Assembly: GCF_036417845.1 (NCBI RefSeq) | Contig: NC_089983.1 | Location: 26,161,297 to 26,225,296 of the forward strand | Origin: Apteryx mantelli | Lineage: Eukaryota; Chordata; Aves; Apterygiformes; Apterygidae | Direction: 5' to 3' | DNA length: 64,000 nt | Shown here: positions 1-15,000 of the stretch, piece by piece | How the letters are laid out: the number at the start of each line of letters is the position of its first letter | Numbering within the stretch: the first letter of the stretch is position 1 | The notes under the pieces: model-generated | What the model was told of the DNA's origin: nothing | The model's input: the letters and a program-made list of their open reading frames with translations, nothing else | The model's database searches: none | Translations under genes and position numbers: made by a program

Positions 1-3000
1 AAATGCTAGGGGTCTAATTTTCCAGTTAGTAACATGATTTTAAAAAACAGTTTGCAATGACCGTTGCTTTGATCTTTCTGTGGCAGAAATTCAGAAGCTG
101 CCATGAGACTCTGTATCAGAACAACAATATCTGTGTCACAAAAATAATTAACGAATAGACTATCAAAGACTGTGCCAGTTCAAATTCAGGAATACTGTTT
201 GGAAACTTGAGAATACATCAGTACATTTTTGTAAACCATTTGGGGAAAAAGGAGAGGCTTTGTTTTATTTATTTATTTATTAATCATACGAAATGCTTTT
301 ATAAATGGGCAAGAAATTGAAGCTTATCTTTTCAAATGCTTTGTTTCCTTTCATTTGGCTTTCTGTTGCTTCATGAGCTACACTTTTTTTTTTTCCCTCT
401 ATTAGTTTTCCTGTTAGTTAAAACCATGTGTCATTTAGTATTAAGTGAGTTTTAAAGCAGTGGATGTAATCATTCAAACTGAATATTGTTTGCCTACAGT
501 AACACTTCTGTTACGAGTGCTTTGCTTTCTGTAAGTTGACCCAAGATTGTAATATTTTTAGTATTCTTAAAATTGTGATACATTAAAACAGTATCTGGTA
601 ACATGGGCGAGTCTTCAGGGTTTCCCTATTGCACTTATGATCACGTGTTGTGTATTCAGCTTTGCAGGAATACTATTACAATTGCACACTTGATAACCTG
701 AGGAAAGATAGTAAAATAGAAGTTATCTATTTTATTTGGTAGCTCTTAGTTTTATTCCATATTACATCTTGTCTTATCTTTTGGAGTTAGAACACCTAGA
801 TACATGTCATTTCTTTGAGATGAAGCCTCAGAAGACTTAAGTTAAAGGATATAGCGCCTCTTACACTACTCTGCTTTTAGGCGTTGTCTGATGATTATAC
901 CATTATGTTGACGGTCCTGTAGTTGTCATTCTCTGCCTTTATATTCATGCCTTTCTTTATAACTTATAAACATTAAATCATTTTCTTACCTCATTCTTAT
1001 CTTAGAAGAAACTGTGCATGGAGAGTTTGCTGGTGGTGGTGGTAGAATTATATTGTGCAGCTGTCACATATAAGACATACTTTCATGCTGTAGAATTCCA
1101 ATTTTTTTTTTTTCAGTTCAAATGATATGGGCAATTTTTAAGTGCTTGCTGGGAAATTTGAAAATATTTGTATGTTCTTGTACAAAATTTGAAAATGGGC
1201 TCATTATTCATAACAGTGCAATAAGGACACTTTGCAGTGTCTGTGTAAGACTAAGTGCTTGCTTCAAAGCTAACTGAACTATCTAGCTGTAAGAAATGTT
1301 TGACTGCTGTGAGCATTTCCTAGTCAGAAAGATGTTCGCTGGGTAGCTTTCCAGTTGTTTTAAGACTGAAGAGAGGGATTTAGCACCTACGATTGTACTT
1401 TTCATGAAGGAAGGTGCTGTAAAACTCTCTCTGTTCTCAGGCTGTGCAAGTGCTCTCACGTTTTCAATTCCCGAACTTAAAGTGTGCTATGCTGAGCCCA
1501 GATGTTTTAATAGGCTGAGAGGAAGGATTTCAGGGAGTAGGGGTGGGCGACAGATCACGGTTTGTATATATAATTTGTAAGACACTGTGTTCTTGGATTT
1601 GAATAGTCAGCTGTAATGATACTGCTACTTGCTCTTTCTTCCTTTCAGGGAAACTATATGTAAAACACTGCAGGTGAAGTTTAAAACAATTGTAAGTTCT
1701 TGATTTAATGGAAGATACAAGGCTTATAGAGAAATGGTAATATCTTTAATTAGATCAACCGATAAAAGGTTGTCTGCTTTTTCTAACCTCAGGCATGCAA
1801 TCCTTTCATCAACTTTTCTAAATCTTCATCTGATTTAATAAGAGCTAAATTACACTCATGTGAGACTTCTGAAAATTACATATACGTAGATGAAACACTA
1901 TGGCTAAGTGAGGACCCGAATTGAATTCACTGATTCTCTTAAGACCATAATTCATCTACATGGTATATTAAAGTATATGTCATGTATAAATAGAATTTTT
2001 TGAACTAAACCCTGGAGCCAGTCCTGTGTTGTCTGGGACCGAAGTAAGTAATTGGCTTGGCGCTGCTGAGAGCTCTGTCCAGTTGGCAGTGTCACACGCA
2101 CTCCTGCTCCGAAGTGGCTCTTCTGTATGCGTCTCTAGACTAAATTCTTAATGTATTAGCAGACTGCTTTACAGTACTGTGGGAATGTCTCTTGCCACAG
2201 CATTCTTATATAGATTGGCCAGAATTGCAGGAAACACTGCTCTGTAACTGGTCAGAGACTTTTTTATGATATTGTCTTTTCATGAAACCTTTCTGTGTTT
2301 GACAAACTGAGGATTACGTTTAAAAAAAAACGCAAGCACTTGAATTCCCTTTTTCTCTCCCCCTCCCCCACCCCCCTCCATGTCACAAATGTCTCTTCTT
2401 GTGCTTAGAAAACTGATAGAAATCATGTAAATAATCCAGAGTTTTCATTTATTGTAGTTGCCAGCACAAGCCAAGTGGCTTTGTAATTTTTTTGGTAAGG
2501 TCTGAACTCTAAAGGACAATTTTCAGAAGCCGTACATTCATCTCTAGAGTGTAGAAGAAATCACAGGCCTCTCTGAAGAGAACGATGAGTAGGGATGTCA
2601 AGGATGGAGCGAGATTGGGTAGAGTGTACAGCAGATCCAGAAGGCATGTTTAATTGTTTTTTTTAATAGCCAGATGTGCGATGTGGGTGCTAACATATTT
2701 TTCTTTGCTTCCAATAGTGTTCACATATATTTGCAACCAGCTCTCAAGAGAGAATTGAAAAATGTTGGGCAAAATTATCAAAGCAAGTAACACTTTTAAA
2801 GGTCAGGAAGTAATTCCATATGTAGGAACCCCATCTTTGAAAGCTTGTTCCTAGTTTGTGTCAGGAAAGTGAAATATAAACATCATCTCATAAACGAAGG
2901 GATATAATTATCTGAGAAATACAGAGATATAATAAAAAATTAAAGAATTTTAGTATGATAATCAATTGACTAGGACTCCAGTTAGTTTAAGAAACTAATT

Positions 3001-6000
3001 GTATTAGTTTTAGGTTATTACCCAATTTAGGCTATGTATCATTGAAACTGATTGGGGGAAAAAAAAAAAAAAGAAGGGCAAATCTAAAGTTTTTTTGATA
3101 GGAAAAGAGCTCAGTGTTGCCTGGAATGATTTACTTGGTAGCACTTTATTCCCTCTGATAAAAGATGATCTGGCATCGTTTTTTGCCAAAACAGAATGAA
3201 ATCACTTTTTCTGGACAGCGCGTGGTAGTTGCGTTACCCTCTTTAGGTTAGGTTTCTTAACTTCTGTCCTGATCTTGTGCTGAACATTGTTACAACTGTG
3301 CAAATCCCCCTTCTTTGGCAGAGCACACCAGGTATCAGCCTGGGGTGGAAGACGCTAGGTGGTGTGCTGCAGAGCCTGCAGGCTGGTCGCGAATCCCGAA
3401 GCGGTCTGTGCTTGGGGAGCCTCTGCCTCCTGGTCCCCTGTCTGGTGTTCCAGATACCTCCACATCACTAATTGCTGCGTGAGCAGCTTTTAGGAGATGG
3501 CCTGGCTTCCCCTGTGTTACCCAGTAGGTGACTTCTTACTGGTCTTGTTCTTCTGAACCTCGTTGTTCTGCTGAGAGAAGCACACTTAATGCATAGGAAG
3601 ATAAATGATTTTGTCTTGTTTACTGATGAGTTTGTGCGTTTACCCAAATATGTTTCTGTCCACAAAACAGAAATGATAGGAGCTTCATATATTCTGCCCT
3701 AAGGAAGGACTGAAACATCTCATACGCACAAGTTTAGGACCACAGAAGTATCTTATATCCTAATTAGACTCATGTCTGGAATCAGTAGTGTAATAACTTT
3801 CAAGTCTTTGAAAGTCTTCAGTGTAGAAGGGCCACTGCTCTCAGAAACATTACTGAACAAAGTTAACCTGGAAAGAAAACAGTGGTGGCAAATATTATTG
3901 CTAACAAATCCTTATGCATGCAAAAAGGGTTGGTACTTACCTACTTGGAGGGAATTTTTCATCTTTCTTGTTGGTCAAAAGCAAAAGCTTTTGGCAGAAA
4001 ATGAGGAAAAAAACTGTTTTATTAGCATAGCCAAATTATTGAGTAAAAATGACAAACCCAGCCCTTTCCTGTCTTTCCCTTTCTTCCTCCCAAAACTAGG
4101 CCATCAGATATCTTGTTTGAAATGGTATCTTCAGTATAGTGAAAGTCCAAAGGGTGATAGTTTTTTATCTTTTCATATTTTTAATTGCCCAAATCACTGA
4201 GTTTCAATAAGATTAAGGCTCCTATTTGAAGGAAAAGAAGTTTAAATAATGCAGAAACTGTTCCATCCAGATGAGCAGGTCATGTTAAAGGGAAGGAAGT
4301 AGTATGTGAACAGAACAGTGAATTAGTGCTGTGTATTATGATATGCCACAAAGCAGAATTTTCATAGTTTCAGCATCTCTTGATGTTTTGTTGACACAAG
4401 TTTTCCAGAGTAGTCTGCTATTAGAAGATGCTTTCAAAAAATTCCTATTTATTTAATTCTCATATATTTGAGAATAGTGCACTTGACTTTTAATTGCCAT
4501 TATAGTTTCCTTTGGCAGTTATATAAATAATGTATCTCAACACACAATGGAAATGTTCAAGAGCACTTGATGCAAGTTCAGCATGTGTTTTATTTTAATT
4601 TCCTCTTCCTTCAGGAAGAGAGCAACACAAAATGTCTTATCTGGGCTGAAACTACTTTTCATCCTCAAAGGAAATGTTTGAGTTAAAAATGAATGAAAAT
4701 GAAACTTCTGTGTGTGATGGAGTTGCATTATCTGAAGTCTTTGTTCTGTTTCTCTGTGAGGAAAAAGAAGAGTTATTAATCGTCAGTGTACAGTTTTTCA
4801 AGCATTGTAAAATAACCACCAGCATGGAATTTTTGGAAAGAAAAACCTTGCAAGCTGTGATTCTCTTAGTTCAGCAGAAAGATGTTTGTCTCTGAATTTG
4901 TTCTCTTAGGTGAGGACTGTGCTGTAATCTTCCTCTTTGCGCATAAAATGATTGGCATTGCTGTTTTGGATTCGGTGTTGAGTATCTTGTATGCAGAGAG
5001 CAGTCATTGCCTTCAGATTACTCCAGTGGAAATGCTGCAGGGTTAAAGCATGTGCCTGTGGCACAGAACTGTGTTCTGTGAGAAGAGACAGCTATTTTTC
5101 AAGATCTGAAATATACTGCAGTGCTACAGCAAACAGAAAAATAGTTACAGTCAGTACCCATTAGTTAGGCTTAGTGTCTTGGTTATTTTGCTTCTGGGAC
5201 CATTTTACTAATCTATTTGGTAATTCATGCTAAAAAAAATAATAATCTTACCATTAAAGTGCCTATTGAATAATATCTCACCAGTGAATAGAGATTATTT
5301 TTGCAATAAGGCAATTTCAGTAGATGTGGTTATCATGGGATAATCACACCCCTGTGGTACAGCCTTGTCTGTAATCTCCCAGGAGTGTAATTATTTCATG
5401 ATAACTGCACCCCCTGGTGTTGCATTATTTCCATTATGAAATTCTTAGTTTTAGATAAAAAGTAACTTACTTTGATCACTGGAAACTGCAAAGTAGTGTT
5501 AGAACGTTCCAGCTGTGAGGCTTACAGACCAACTTATAAGATTTACTTCTCCTTTACAGTGTTAAATTAGGCAATCAAAATGCTTCTTTGAGCTGAACTG
5601 ATTTAGAATATTCTTTCCTGATGAAATCCTAACTTTCAAGTTTGGACAAGGTGGAAATATCATTTGTGGTTATGACTTTGTGTGCCTGTGTTTGTATAGT
5701 CATGTATAAAATAGGTATTATTTGCCAACATAAAACCAGGTCACTAGATCCTAAAAGTTTGCCTGTTTTTACAGTTGTTTTTTATCATTCACCAGTGGTA
5801 TCTGTTGATTTTGTGCTTTTAGTGCTTTTTGGGGAGTTCAGACCACAGCTTTTGATTTCCTGGTAGGTCAGTAGTTCATGATGGTTCATAAACTTTGAAA
5901 TGTGTTCATTCTAAAATGTCACTCCTATATGGAGTGTGCACACATACACAAAACATGTCAAATCGGTGATGTAAATTGAAGTGTAAATTCTTGTACCTAA

Positions 6001-9000
6001 TTGTTATAAATATTGCACATATGTTGGTTCTAAACCTGCACGACTTCCAGGCTGTGGTCACAGTGGATCTAAGTATACCACTGTCCAGTTTCACAGAAGA
6101 AAATGGGTCTTCTCACACGCGTACAGTATTTTAGTCAAACCTGCAAATAGAAATAGTGCTTGTGGTGTTTTGTTTTGTTTTTTTGTTTTGCTATTGCAGT
6201 TTTTTTTAAATGTTCTTAACTAATTTTACAAAACAATGTATTTTATCTTAGCTCTGCATATTATCACTGAGAGGTACAAATGTCAGTTAAATATACTAAA
6301 TCAAAGAAATGGAGCTAAGGATTTTTTGTCTTCATTATCATATGCTGGATCTCGTTTCACTTGTATTAGTATGTCCCATACTAAAATCGGAAGGATTATT
6401 CACAAATGATAGGCTGGAGTGCTAAGTCCGGGAAGCTTCATGCAGAGCATCAGAGAGCATAGTAGTGCTAAGTGAAACCCCCAAAATTGCTGGACCTGGT
6501 GAAGATTTGTATGGGATGGAGTACAAAAGGATGGTTTCAGTAAATGTGTCTTCAGAGACGGCATTAGGATGATGACAGTGATTTGACAACAAACAAACAG
6601 AACAGTAACAAAACAAAAACTAAGCATGCTAATTATTTTTCCTTATTGCCAAGAGTAGCTCTGCAGCCTAATACTGCTAGTCAAGATTCCTTTTATTTCT
6701 TCACTGAACCCAATTTCTTATTTTCACACCAAAGTGCTCTCAAGTCATGTAGTTCTTCTTGAATAGAAGAGAGAAGCAAAATGACGATGAAATTTCCATC
6801 ATGTGGGTCTTCAAAAGCCTTCGATATTACTAGAACAGAGACTCATAGGTTTTCTATACAAACTATTTCAAAATAGTTTTGTTATTTCACTTCAAAATTG
6901 CCCCTAACTTTCTTGGCCAGGTGAAGTTAGGGCAAACTAAATACCTCCCCCCCTACATTTTTTCTGCAAGCAGTCTGTCCTTTTCAACCAGGGTGGGCGG
7001 AAGAGATTACTAAAAAGCAATGCAAGCTTAAATGTTTACAATTTTTATCATATTTGTTTCCAAGCAGCTTTTTTGTTTTCAAATAATTTATTACTATCTT
7101 ATGAAAGACTAGTGTCCCAAAGGGGGAGATAATTTTGTAAATGCTCTGGTTAGAAGACAGTGGGATGTTAAGATAAATAGGGTTCTTATGCTGTTGGCCT
7201 GTGAAACCCCAAACTGGAGATTGCTGGACATCCTTATCTGCTAATGACTGCTTTGAATGTTTTAGGGTTGACTGGCTCCATACATGATCCCTCCAGTGGA
7301 ATTACAGGGAAGAAAAAGAAAGTGATTTGCATGTTATGGAAAATTTGGACAAATAATGGTAAAAATGTAATAGAGTAACACGCATGTATATCTAGTGTCT
7401 TGTGTTCTATCAAGATAAAGAAACTCTGGACATGTCTATGTAAACACAGCCTTCGTTAGATTTAAAGACCCATGAAGAGCTCCTAGAGTTGGTACCATTT
7501 GTTTGCATTACCTGAGTGCCCTGGAATTAATTATGGTTGTGCTTTCAACCAGTCTATTACTTAGTGCGTTCAAGTGATCTTTCGCTTTTGGGTGAAATTC
7601 CTTTCCGTAATAATCATTAAAATTATCAGTCATATGGAAATAGTAAAAAAGGATATCTATGTCTGTATTAGATTATGTCTATAATCTCGCTGCATTTTTT
7701 TCAGTGACAAATCTGGTACCTTCTTGTTTCCCAACAAATAAAAACTTGCATTGCATCCAGTAGGAAAGCAGGAATTGATTTAAGTGTTCTCTTGAATCTA
7801 TAATAACATAAAGAAAAGGTATTTGAATATGTTAACCGTGAACATTTGTACAAAAGGTCATCTGTAGAAATGCATAGCATATGAACCCTTCCTTTATGAT
7901 CTGCAGCTGAGTGCTTTGATTGTGAACAGTAGGAACCCTAATAAAATCTTTGCTTAGTCTAAGAACTGTCACATTTTAGAATAATCCTCCCTTTATGTTT
8001 CAGAAGTCTCAGTATTTGATGTAAGTGCATAAAATACAGATTTCTATTAGAAGTGTTCTGCTTAGCATTTAAACAAGAAATATGGATTTATATAGCAGTT
8101 TGATAATGTAAATGGTTTTTACTTCTTAGAAAAAAAGTAAAAGGAAACTCAAGATTCTCTGAAATGCCTCTGACAAAAGCGTGGTACATTATGCTGAAAT
8201 TCTGTGATCAATTAAACCACAGACCCTCCAAAGTAAGGCTAATTAAGAGTCACAGAGTTTTTATATTTGTTGCTTTCCCTCAATGCCAACTGCAGCTGTT
8301 GCTTTGAAGTGTAAATATGGTCTGAATGCAGCCATCTCTGAAATAGATGGGAAAATTATTAGTAGAAAATGATCAGTTCTGCATTAGTGGAGACAGTATA
8401 AATTTGCTACATTCTTCATGACCAGGATCATGATCACATAATCATGGTAATAGCTTATTGTCCTTTAGGTAAATGAAAGGGTATTCTCTTACCTCTGTCA
8501 CAACAATAATAAAAGGTCATAGAAGATAGTATAATTAGGCTCAATCTGTGATTTTTTACATTGTTGTTCACTTTTATTTTAAGCCATATGAAAAAGAATG
8601 TATGGGACCGTAGAGAGAAGGCAAAAAAAGTTTGAATGTATTGCCAGAACTGTTTATGCTAGCTATAAAGTCAGTTTGTCTTTTAAAAACAAAATCCCCA
8701 AACCCTTGTATGCAAATGTTCTGCCATTGCCACCATCCAGAGAAGGCAGTATTCTGAGTTTAGAACGCATTCCTGCTTTGTGCAAGTGTGTGCTAAGCCA
8801 AAACCTGCCAGCAGAATGGGTTTTCAACACTTAGTTCATGTAGAAGACTCCACACTAAGAGGAGTTGTTCAGAACCACAGGACTCTGCCTTCAGATGTGG
8901 CAAAAACCCAGGAGCAGCTCAATTGCAGCATTGAAAATGATCATTAAGTAGTTTCCCTTGTAATCCAGTTCAGGAATGCTTGCACACAGCTATGCTATCC

Positions 9001-12000
9001 TTGATCAGTGAAATGCTGTTTGTGAGCCTGCGATGTGTAGTTCATCTTTAATGGGTAATTCAGTAAGTTCCTGTTTGCTTTGTTTAAAGATCACTAACAA
9101 GGCAGTTTTAAAGTCTGAGTGGTAGTTGCCAATTTAATTTTTGGCAATAACAGAGCACAGCTTTAGTATCACTGTTGCATAAAAGACCAGATTTAAATTT
9201 TGGAAGAATTATGGTATCATGTTGTCTAAGATGCCTATGAGAGAGAAAGAAGACAACATGCTTTAGTCCTACTTTGTTAACAGAATCTATGTAGTAAAAA
9301 GGATAAGCCTTGAAAATATCTTGTCCTTGATTGATACATGACTTTTTAAACTTGATGGTGCAGAGTATACTGATGTATAATATATGAGACTGATGTATGG
9401 ATAGCAGATGTACCTGTGTACTTATCTTACATTTATGTCCATAATAATTATATATCTTTCACCAAATCAGCAGAAGTCTAATGGTATGATGGTGGTGTTA
9501 ATTTAGATTCAAATAACCACATACATAAACTAAAAGCTGTCCCACACCAGAACCTCTCCTTAGGAAAAGGAAGCTTGAGAAAAGTCCAGCTCTGTTCTAA
9601 ATAGTATCTGTTTTGATGATATATACACACAGTGGGCATGTGTTAAAATGTAGGTCAAAAAGTTGTAGTTAAAGTGACACCATAAGGAATCTGCTGCCTT
9701 TTTTCAGTAATTTTTATATCAATACATAACTGCAACCACTGTGGAAGTACAATTGGTTACTATAATTTCCCCTGTCATAGGTGGGGTTAGTGGTTACACT
9801 CTTACCGTTTCTTACCTCTTTGCTTTCTGTACATATTCCAGAATCAAAATCTAATTAGAAACTTAATTGATTGCAAAGAATAATTCAGTTTGCTCATCTG
9901 CACTGCTGACAGCAGTGGAAGCTTTTATCAATAAATTGAGCAGATACTGTCAAGACTTTGCATTGCGAATAGACAGAAGTAAAAGTGCTATTTTTGGACA
10001 TACTGGCAATCATAACATTATGGTTCTGTCCTTACTGCCGCTGAAATTGTTGTAGGAAAAAAGTGGTATTTAATCACAGTTGTTATGAAAAGAGATTTTT
10101 AGCACATTGTCCTCTAATATTGAATAATTTGAAAAATGTGCTTTAGACATTTTAATGGAGGGATGCTAGATGGTGTGTTACAGCTAGGATTGCTCTTCTA
10201 AGACGAGTTCTTTGCCCATGCATGTTCAAAGAAACATCCTGGCAACAACAAAGCATTAAATGCATCCTTTGCATGTGTAACTTTAAGAGAAATATGGACA
10301 GAATCTAAAATGTCAGTCTTAGCTATACGTTTATTTTGTTTCTGGGCTGGGGAGGGTGCTGTAGGGTGGGGTAGGAGAGCTTTCTGTAAGTTAGGCATTT
10401 AGTAATTGAAATCCTGAATTATATTTCCCCCTGCCCCCCAAGATGTTTAATAGAATTAATTCTGTTAATTTGATCTTGGTTAAGTGCAGTAAGAAATTGG
10501 AGTGTTCTTTGTTATACAGGCAAATTGACAATATGTTCTAGAAATCCTAGTATGATATTCTTCTGCAATCCAGTATAATTGAGGCTCATATAGGCTTCAG
10601 AAAACTTCTATTTACCGCTCTTCTATTTCTTAATTGTATGAATATTATAGAGATGCATCAACATCTGTTGATTTAAGGTTCTGCTCAGGTTGCACTTTGT
10701 GCAAGACTAAAATCCTTCTTTTCACACTTCATTTAATGAGTTGAGTTTCCAGATTTTATGCTCCAACTCCTGAGTCAGCTGAGCTAACTGGATTTTTTTA
10801 CCTTAAATAATATCTTAAGCAGAAGAAGAGAGAGAGGAGTAATGCAATAAGTGCTTCTGTGAGAAATAAGGAGAAGGAAGAAACTATAGTCTCTTTGCTT
10901 GAAAACACTTTTTCTTGAAAATTACAAAGGCCATGAAAAAATAAAAAAAAGCTTTTGTTGCTTCTTAACTGTGGAGCCTCTTTTGTGTAACCCCTTAATA
11001 AAATTTTAGGTAACTGTAGCTCTAGAAAACTTAAGTTGTCTTAATGTACAAAAAGAAGTATATCGATATGCAATGAATTAATTCTCGTGTGGTAAAAAGC
11101 TCTTCTGTGACTATGGATTTTACAGAAGATTAATGTTTTAGTTTAAAACTTTTCCAGATGACACTTGTTTAAAAGTGTGTGGTTTTTTCTTTCCTTTCAA
11201 AATGAAAATTCCAGAAAATAAGCTTGACACATAGTCATATTCAAAAATAGCAAGGTACTGTATTTGACTTGTTTCAGAAAGGATAAAAAACAGATGATGA
11301 AACAGATTATAAGTTTGAACTTATTTTTAGTTTGCTGATGGATGAATGCTGAGAGACTGGTTGTTAGAAGTCCCAGCAATCAGCTATTTTTACAGGATTT
11401 TTATATCTAACTTTTTATCAACTCATGACAGTCATATCTAGACCTTTTCACCTGTATGAGGTCATACCAGCTTCTGTACAGACTATCTCCCAAGTAAGGG
11501 ATGAATATATGAGGACATCAATTTTTGCAATACACTATATTTTTCTGTTCCTGATGTACTCATGAATTTTTGCAAGTTGGTGGATACTGGCCAAGAATAC
11601 TTAGCTAGCATCGGATCCCAAGATTTTAGCATACTGAGAGCCTCTCAGCTCAAACTTATCATCTGTCTTGCAGTTTACGACTTAGTTGGAACTTAACTGA
11701 ATGAAGATATATGGCTATAAGGTATACCTCATACCTATTTTGTCTGAAGATCTTGGAAGGTGATGACATAAGTGAGGTCATAAGCCAAAGATAAAGCTGA
11801 AAAGATTTACCTTTTTGGTAACTGGCATAGTCACAGCTCCAACCAGCAAGACTCTACAGTCAATTCACGAGTTTTATGTCACCTAGTAATGAGCAGGCCC
11901 TCTACCAACAAGTCAGTGGTGGCTCCTAGGCCTAAGCTTTAGCTCCTAAATAAGGAAACCCAGCACACTGCTGAGACGTTAGGAATTTTTCAGACCTGTG

Positions 12001-15000
12001 TTAAGTGAGGTTCAGTGTTTGTCTTTCCTACTGTTTTTGTCTCTCTCGTTTGTATTATCCAGGAGAAATCTCCTATTTAATTTTGTAGTGTGGAAGTGGC
12101 ATTGTGATTGTTTGCTCACATGTGTAGGCAGCTACAGCCATTAAGACTGTGACGAAGAAGCCCAAAAAGAAAAGTGTTGCAACCCTCAATGCTGTCCCAT
12201 AAAAAAACTGTGCCCAGGAATCCCAGAAGACTTCAAACTGTCACTGATGTTTCAAGGAAAATCAGATCAGTTTATCAAAAGTCATTCAAGTATAAATCAA
12301 GAGTGGTCTGCTGATGCAGGAGTGGGAAAGAAAGTCACTGAGCAGGAATTCAATTATAAGAATAAAGCTTTTCTTGATTCTAGTGTTGTGTTACAGACAG
12401 TATGTAGTAATAGAGGGTTGATATTAAGCTGTGTAGCCATTATCAATTTTATTGTCTTAACCGAATTTCTCAGCCTGGATTTATAACCAGATACAAAACA
12501 GTCTTAGATTTCTCAGATCAGATATTGAATTATCCTTATGTAGTCTAGTGATGTTACCCCTCCAAAAAAAAAAAGTAGCAATGCAGTCTTTCTGTCAGTA
12601 GGTGTCAGAACTTCTGAGAAGTTCATTGGTATCAGCTGTGCAAAAAAATAAGTTTGAGCAGGTTCCCCTGTGTAGCCCGCTCAAAACTGTTAATGTCTTT
12701 TAAACCAGAAAGATTTTCTGATACAAAAGAGTCCTCTGTAATCAACCATAGTGGTCAATATGCTTGTGTCATGCCTGGCTGGCATCACCACACAAGAGTT
12801 GTAAAATGGGATTGTGTTTATATGTACTTTATAGAGTAGACTTGTTTTCTAAATCTGTTTCTTAGTGTTGTTTTTTAAAACCTGTAGTTACAGAAAAATT
12901 TATGTAATAAAGCTTCAAGAAGGTTCTCGCTTTTCCTCACAAGCCTTGGCTGAACCTAAATTGCTGTTTCCCTCACCACGATTATAGGGAGACCAAAACA
13001 GGAATCACTTATTTCACAAACCACTTCAAAAAACTGAAAATTGACTTTCTAAGGGTTTTGTAGGTACATTTGATATAATTTGTGTATGTCCACAAAACAG
13101 GAGTAACAATGATTCGTTACTTGTCCTTGTTATGGTAGGACCATGTTGTGTCTAAAACATTGCAGATGGAGCTATGAACATGTCTCCCTAATCTCATTAA
13201 TAAATAAGGAAGCAGAATTCATGTGAATTTATTTTTAGCCTAATTTGCTTTCCTTCCAAGCTTACTTAGTGTGTGTTCCTGTTTTTTTTCAACCTAATGC
13301 TGATTTCGCCTCTAAAAAGCATATGGAAGCCCACTGAAAAGTTAACGTGCAGTTCTGTGTTGGATCCTGGCCTGAGTAGCCACTCCGACCGGCCTCTTGT
13401 TCACTTGTATTGACCCATACTTCAAAGAACAACTGAAATAGATTGGCCAGAAGTGCACAAAAATCAGTAATGCTGTGCATTCGTGATAAGCTTTTTATGT
13501 AAAAAAAGGGGGGGGGAAATTGCTTACCTCCTTCCCCATGGTTGTGCACAAAGAAGGCCTGAAAGGTCTCACTCTAGAAAATGGTTTTGAACTGTGCTTT
13601 AGAAGGCAGATGTGCCTCCATGCCTTTATGCCTCTCCTGTCTTGATCCCGACTCTAGTCTTTGTAAATAACCATAAAATTAGGGGTTCTGTCCTCGTTCT
13701 CTTCCAGATTTCCTATGTAGGTTTGGACAAGTTGTATTCTGCTGTTTTTCTGATTACACTAATGGGAGTATCTAGGTATTCGGCACATATCAAAGTGCTT
13801 GCAATGCTCTGAGATACTGCAGGGGGAAGGCCTGGTAAGTTAGTCATGTTATTTTGACAGGCAGTGGCTCTTACTGCCGTAGTCTTTGGATAAAAGGGGG
13901 ATTATAAAATTTAATCTGGTCAAAGGTTTTGATTTCTTTGGTATTGTGAAATCTTCGTTTGTGACTGTACAGGTGTGTCTCTGTTCCGCTTCTTTATACA
14001 GGGCTTGTTTTTGTTTTAGTATTTTATTGTATTGTATGACTGCTTTACATGGCTTTTTTTGAATCAAGACATCAGCTGGTACAAATTCTGTTGTTAGGTT
14101 TGTGTCTAATCTTGGTGTTCATCCAGATTAGATTTGGGCAAGCAGAGCAAGGTTACAGTAACATCTCTGACTACCATAGCTTTTGACCTGTGAATTCCTT
14201 TTGTTGACCAGTTTGCTTTGTCTGGGATCTGCTCTTGCGTGTACTTCCCTAAACATGGCCCTGAGATCATCAGCTGCAAGTGACTTGCTGAGTTCAAAAT
14301 GTGCTGCCATGTACAGCCACCATTTCAGTTCTGAGATCTTCTCAGGAAAAATCCCTGTCAGAGGTACCTGGGGAAGCAACCCTTCCAAACAAAAAGACTC
14401 ACTCTTTCCTCTTTTCATCCAAATATGTGAATTTGGAATTGTAGTAAGAGTAATTTAAATTACGTTTTTAGTAAATCTTTGAGAACTTATGATGTGCTGA
14501 GCCTTACTGATTTTCCTGCAAATATCTTTCTATTTTTATCACCATTGTTTGCTGATAGATATAATCTCTTTTGATGCTGTACAGACATGGACAGATCTGT
14601 ATGTTGGCAAGCTTGTACAGGGATACTGAGGAGCTGAGAAACTTAATTATGTTCCTTTCCTCTCTTCAGTGAGTCTTTTAAAACTGAAATAAGCACAAAT
14701 GTAAGCAAAGCAACTTATGCGCATTCATTAACTATCACTGAGCTTAGGGTTACAGTGTAGCATTTTAAAGGAAAAAACACTTTTGGTAAAATATATATGA
14801 GGGAAAAAAATACACCTCTACTTAAACTCAAACACTTAAACTCAATGAGGAGCTAAAAAGTATTTCCTTAAAAAATTCTTCTGGCTGGAAAAATTAGAAA
14901 CTTGTGAAGAGGAAGTCAGTAATGCAAAGGCTGCTTAAACCATTATTTTTTCAAGTGTTATCTTCTTCATTCCTGCTTTGCAGATAGATCTGTTTCTATA

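Noticed and set aside
3772-4200. 142-codon plus-strand frame
   Set aside because: AT-rich, no domain, no splice context in the CIR1 sense. Its length is not remarkable for 16 kb of sequence searched in six frames.
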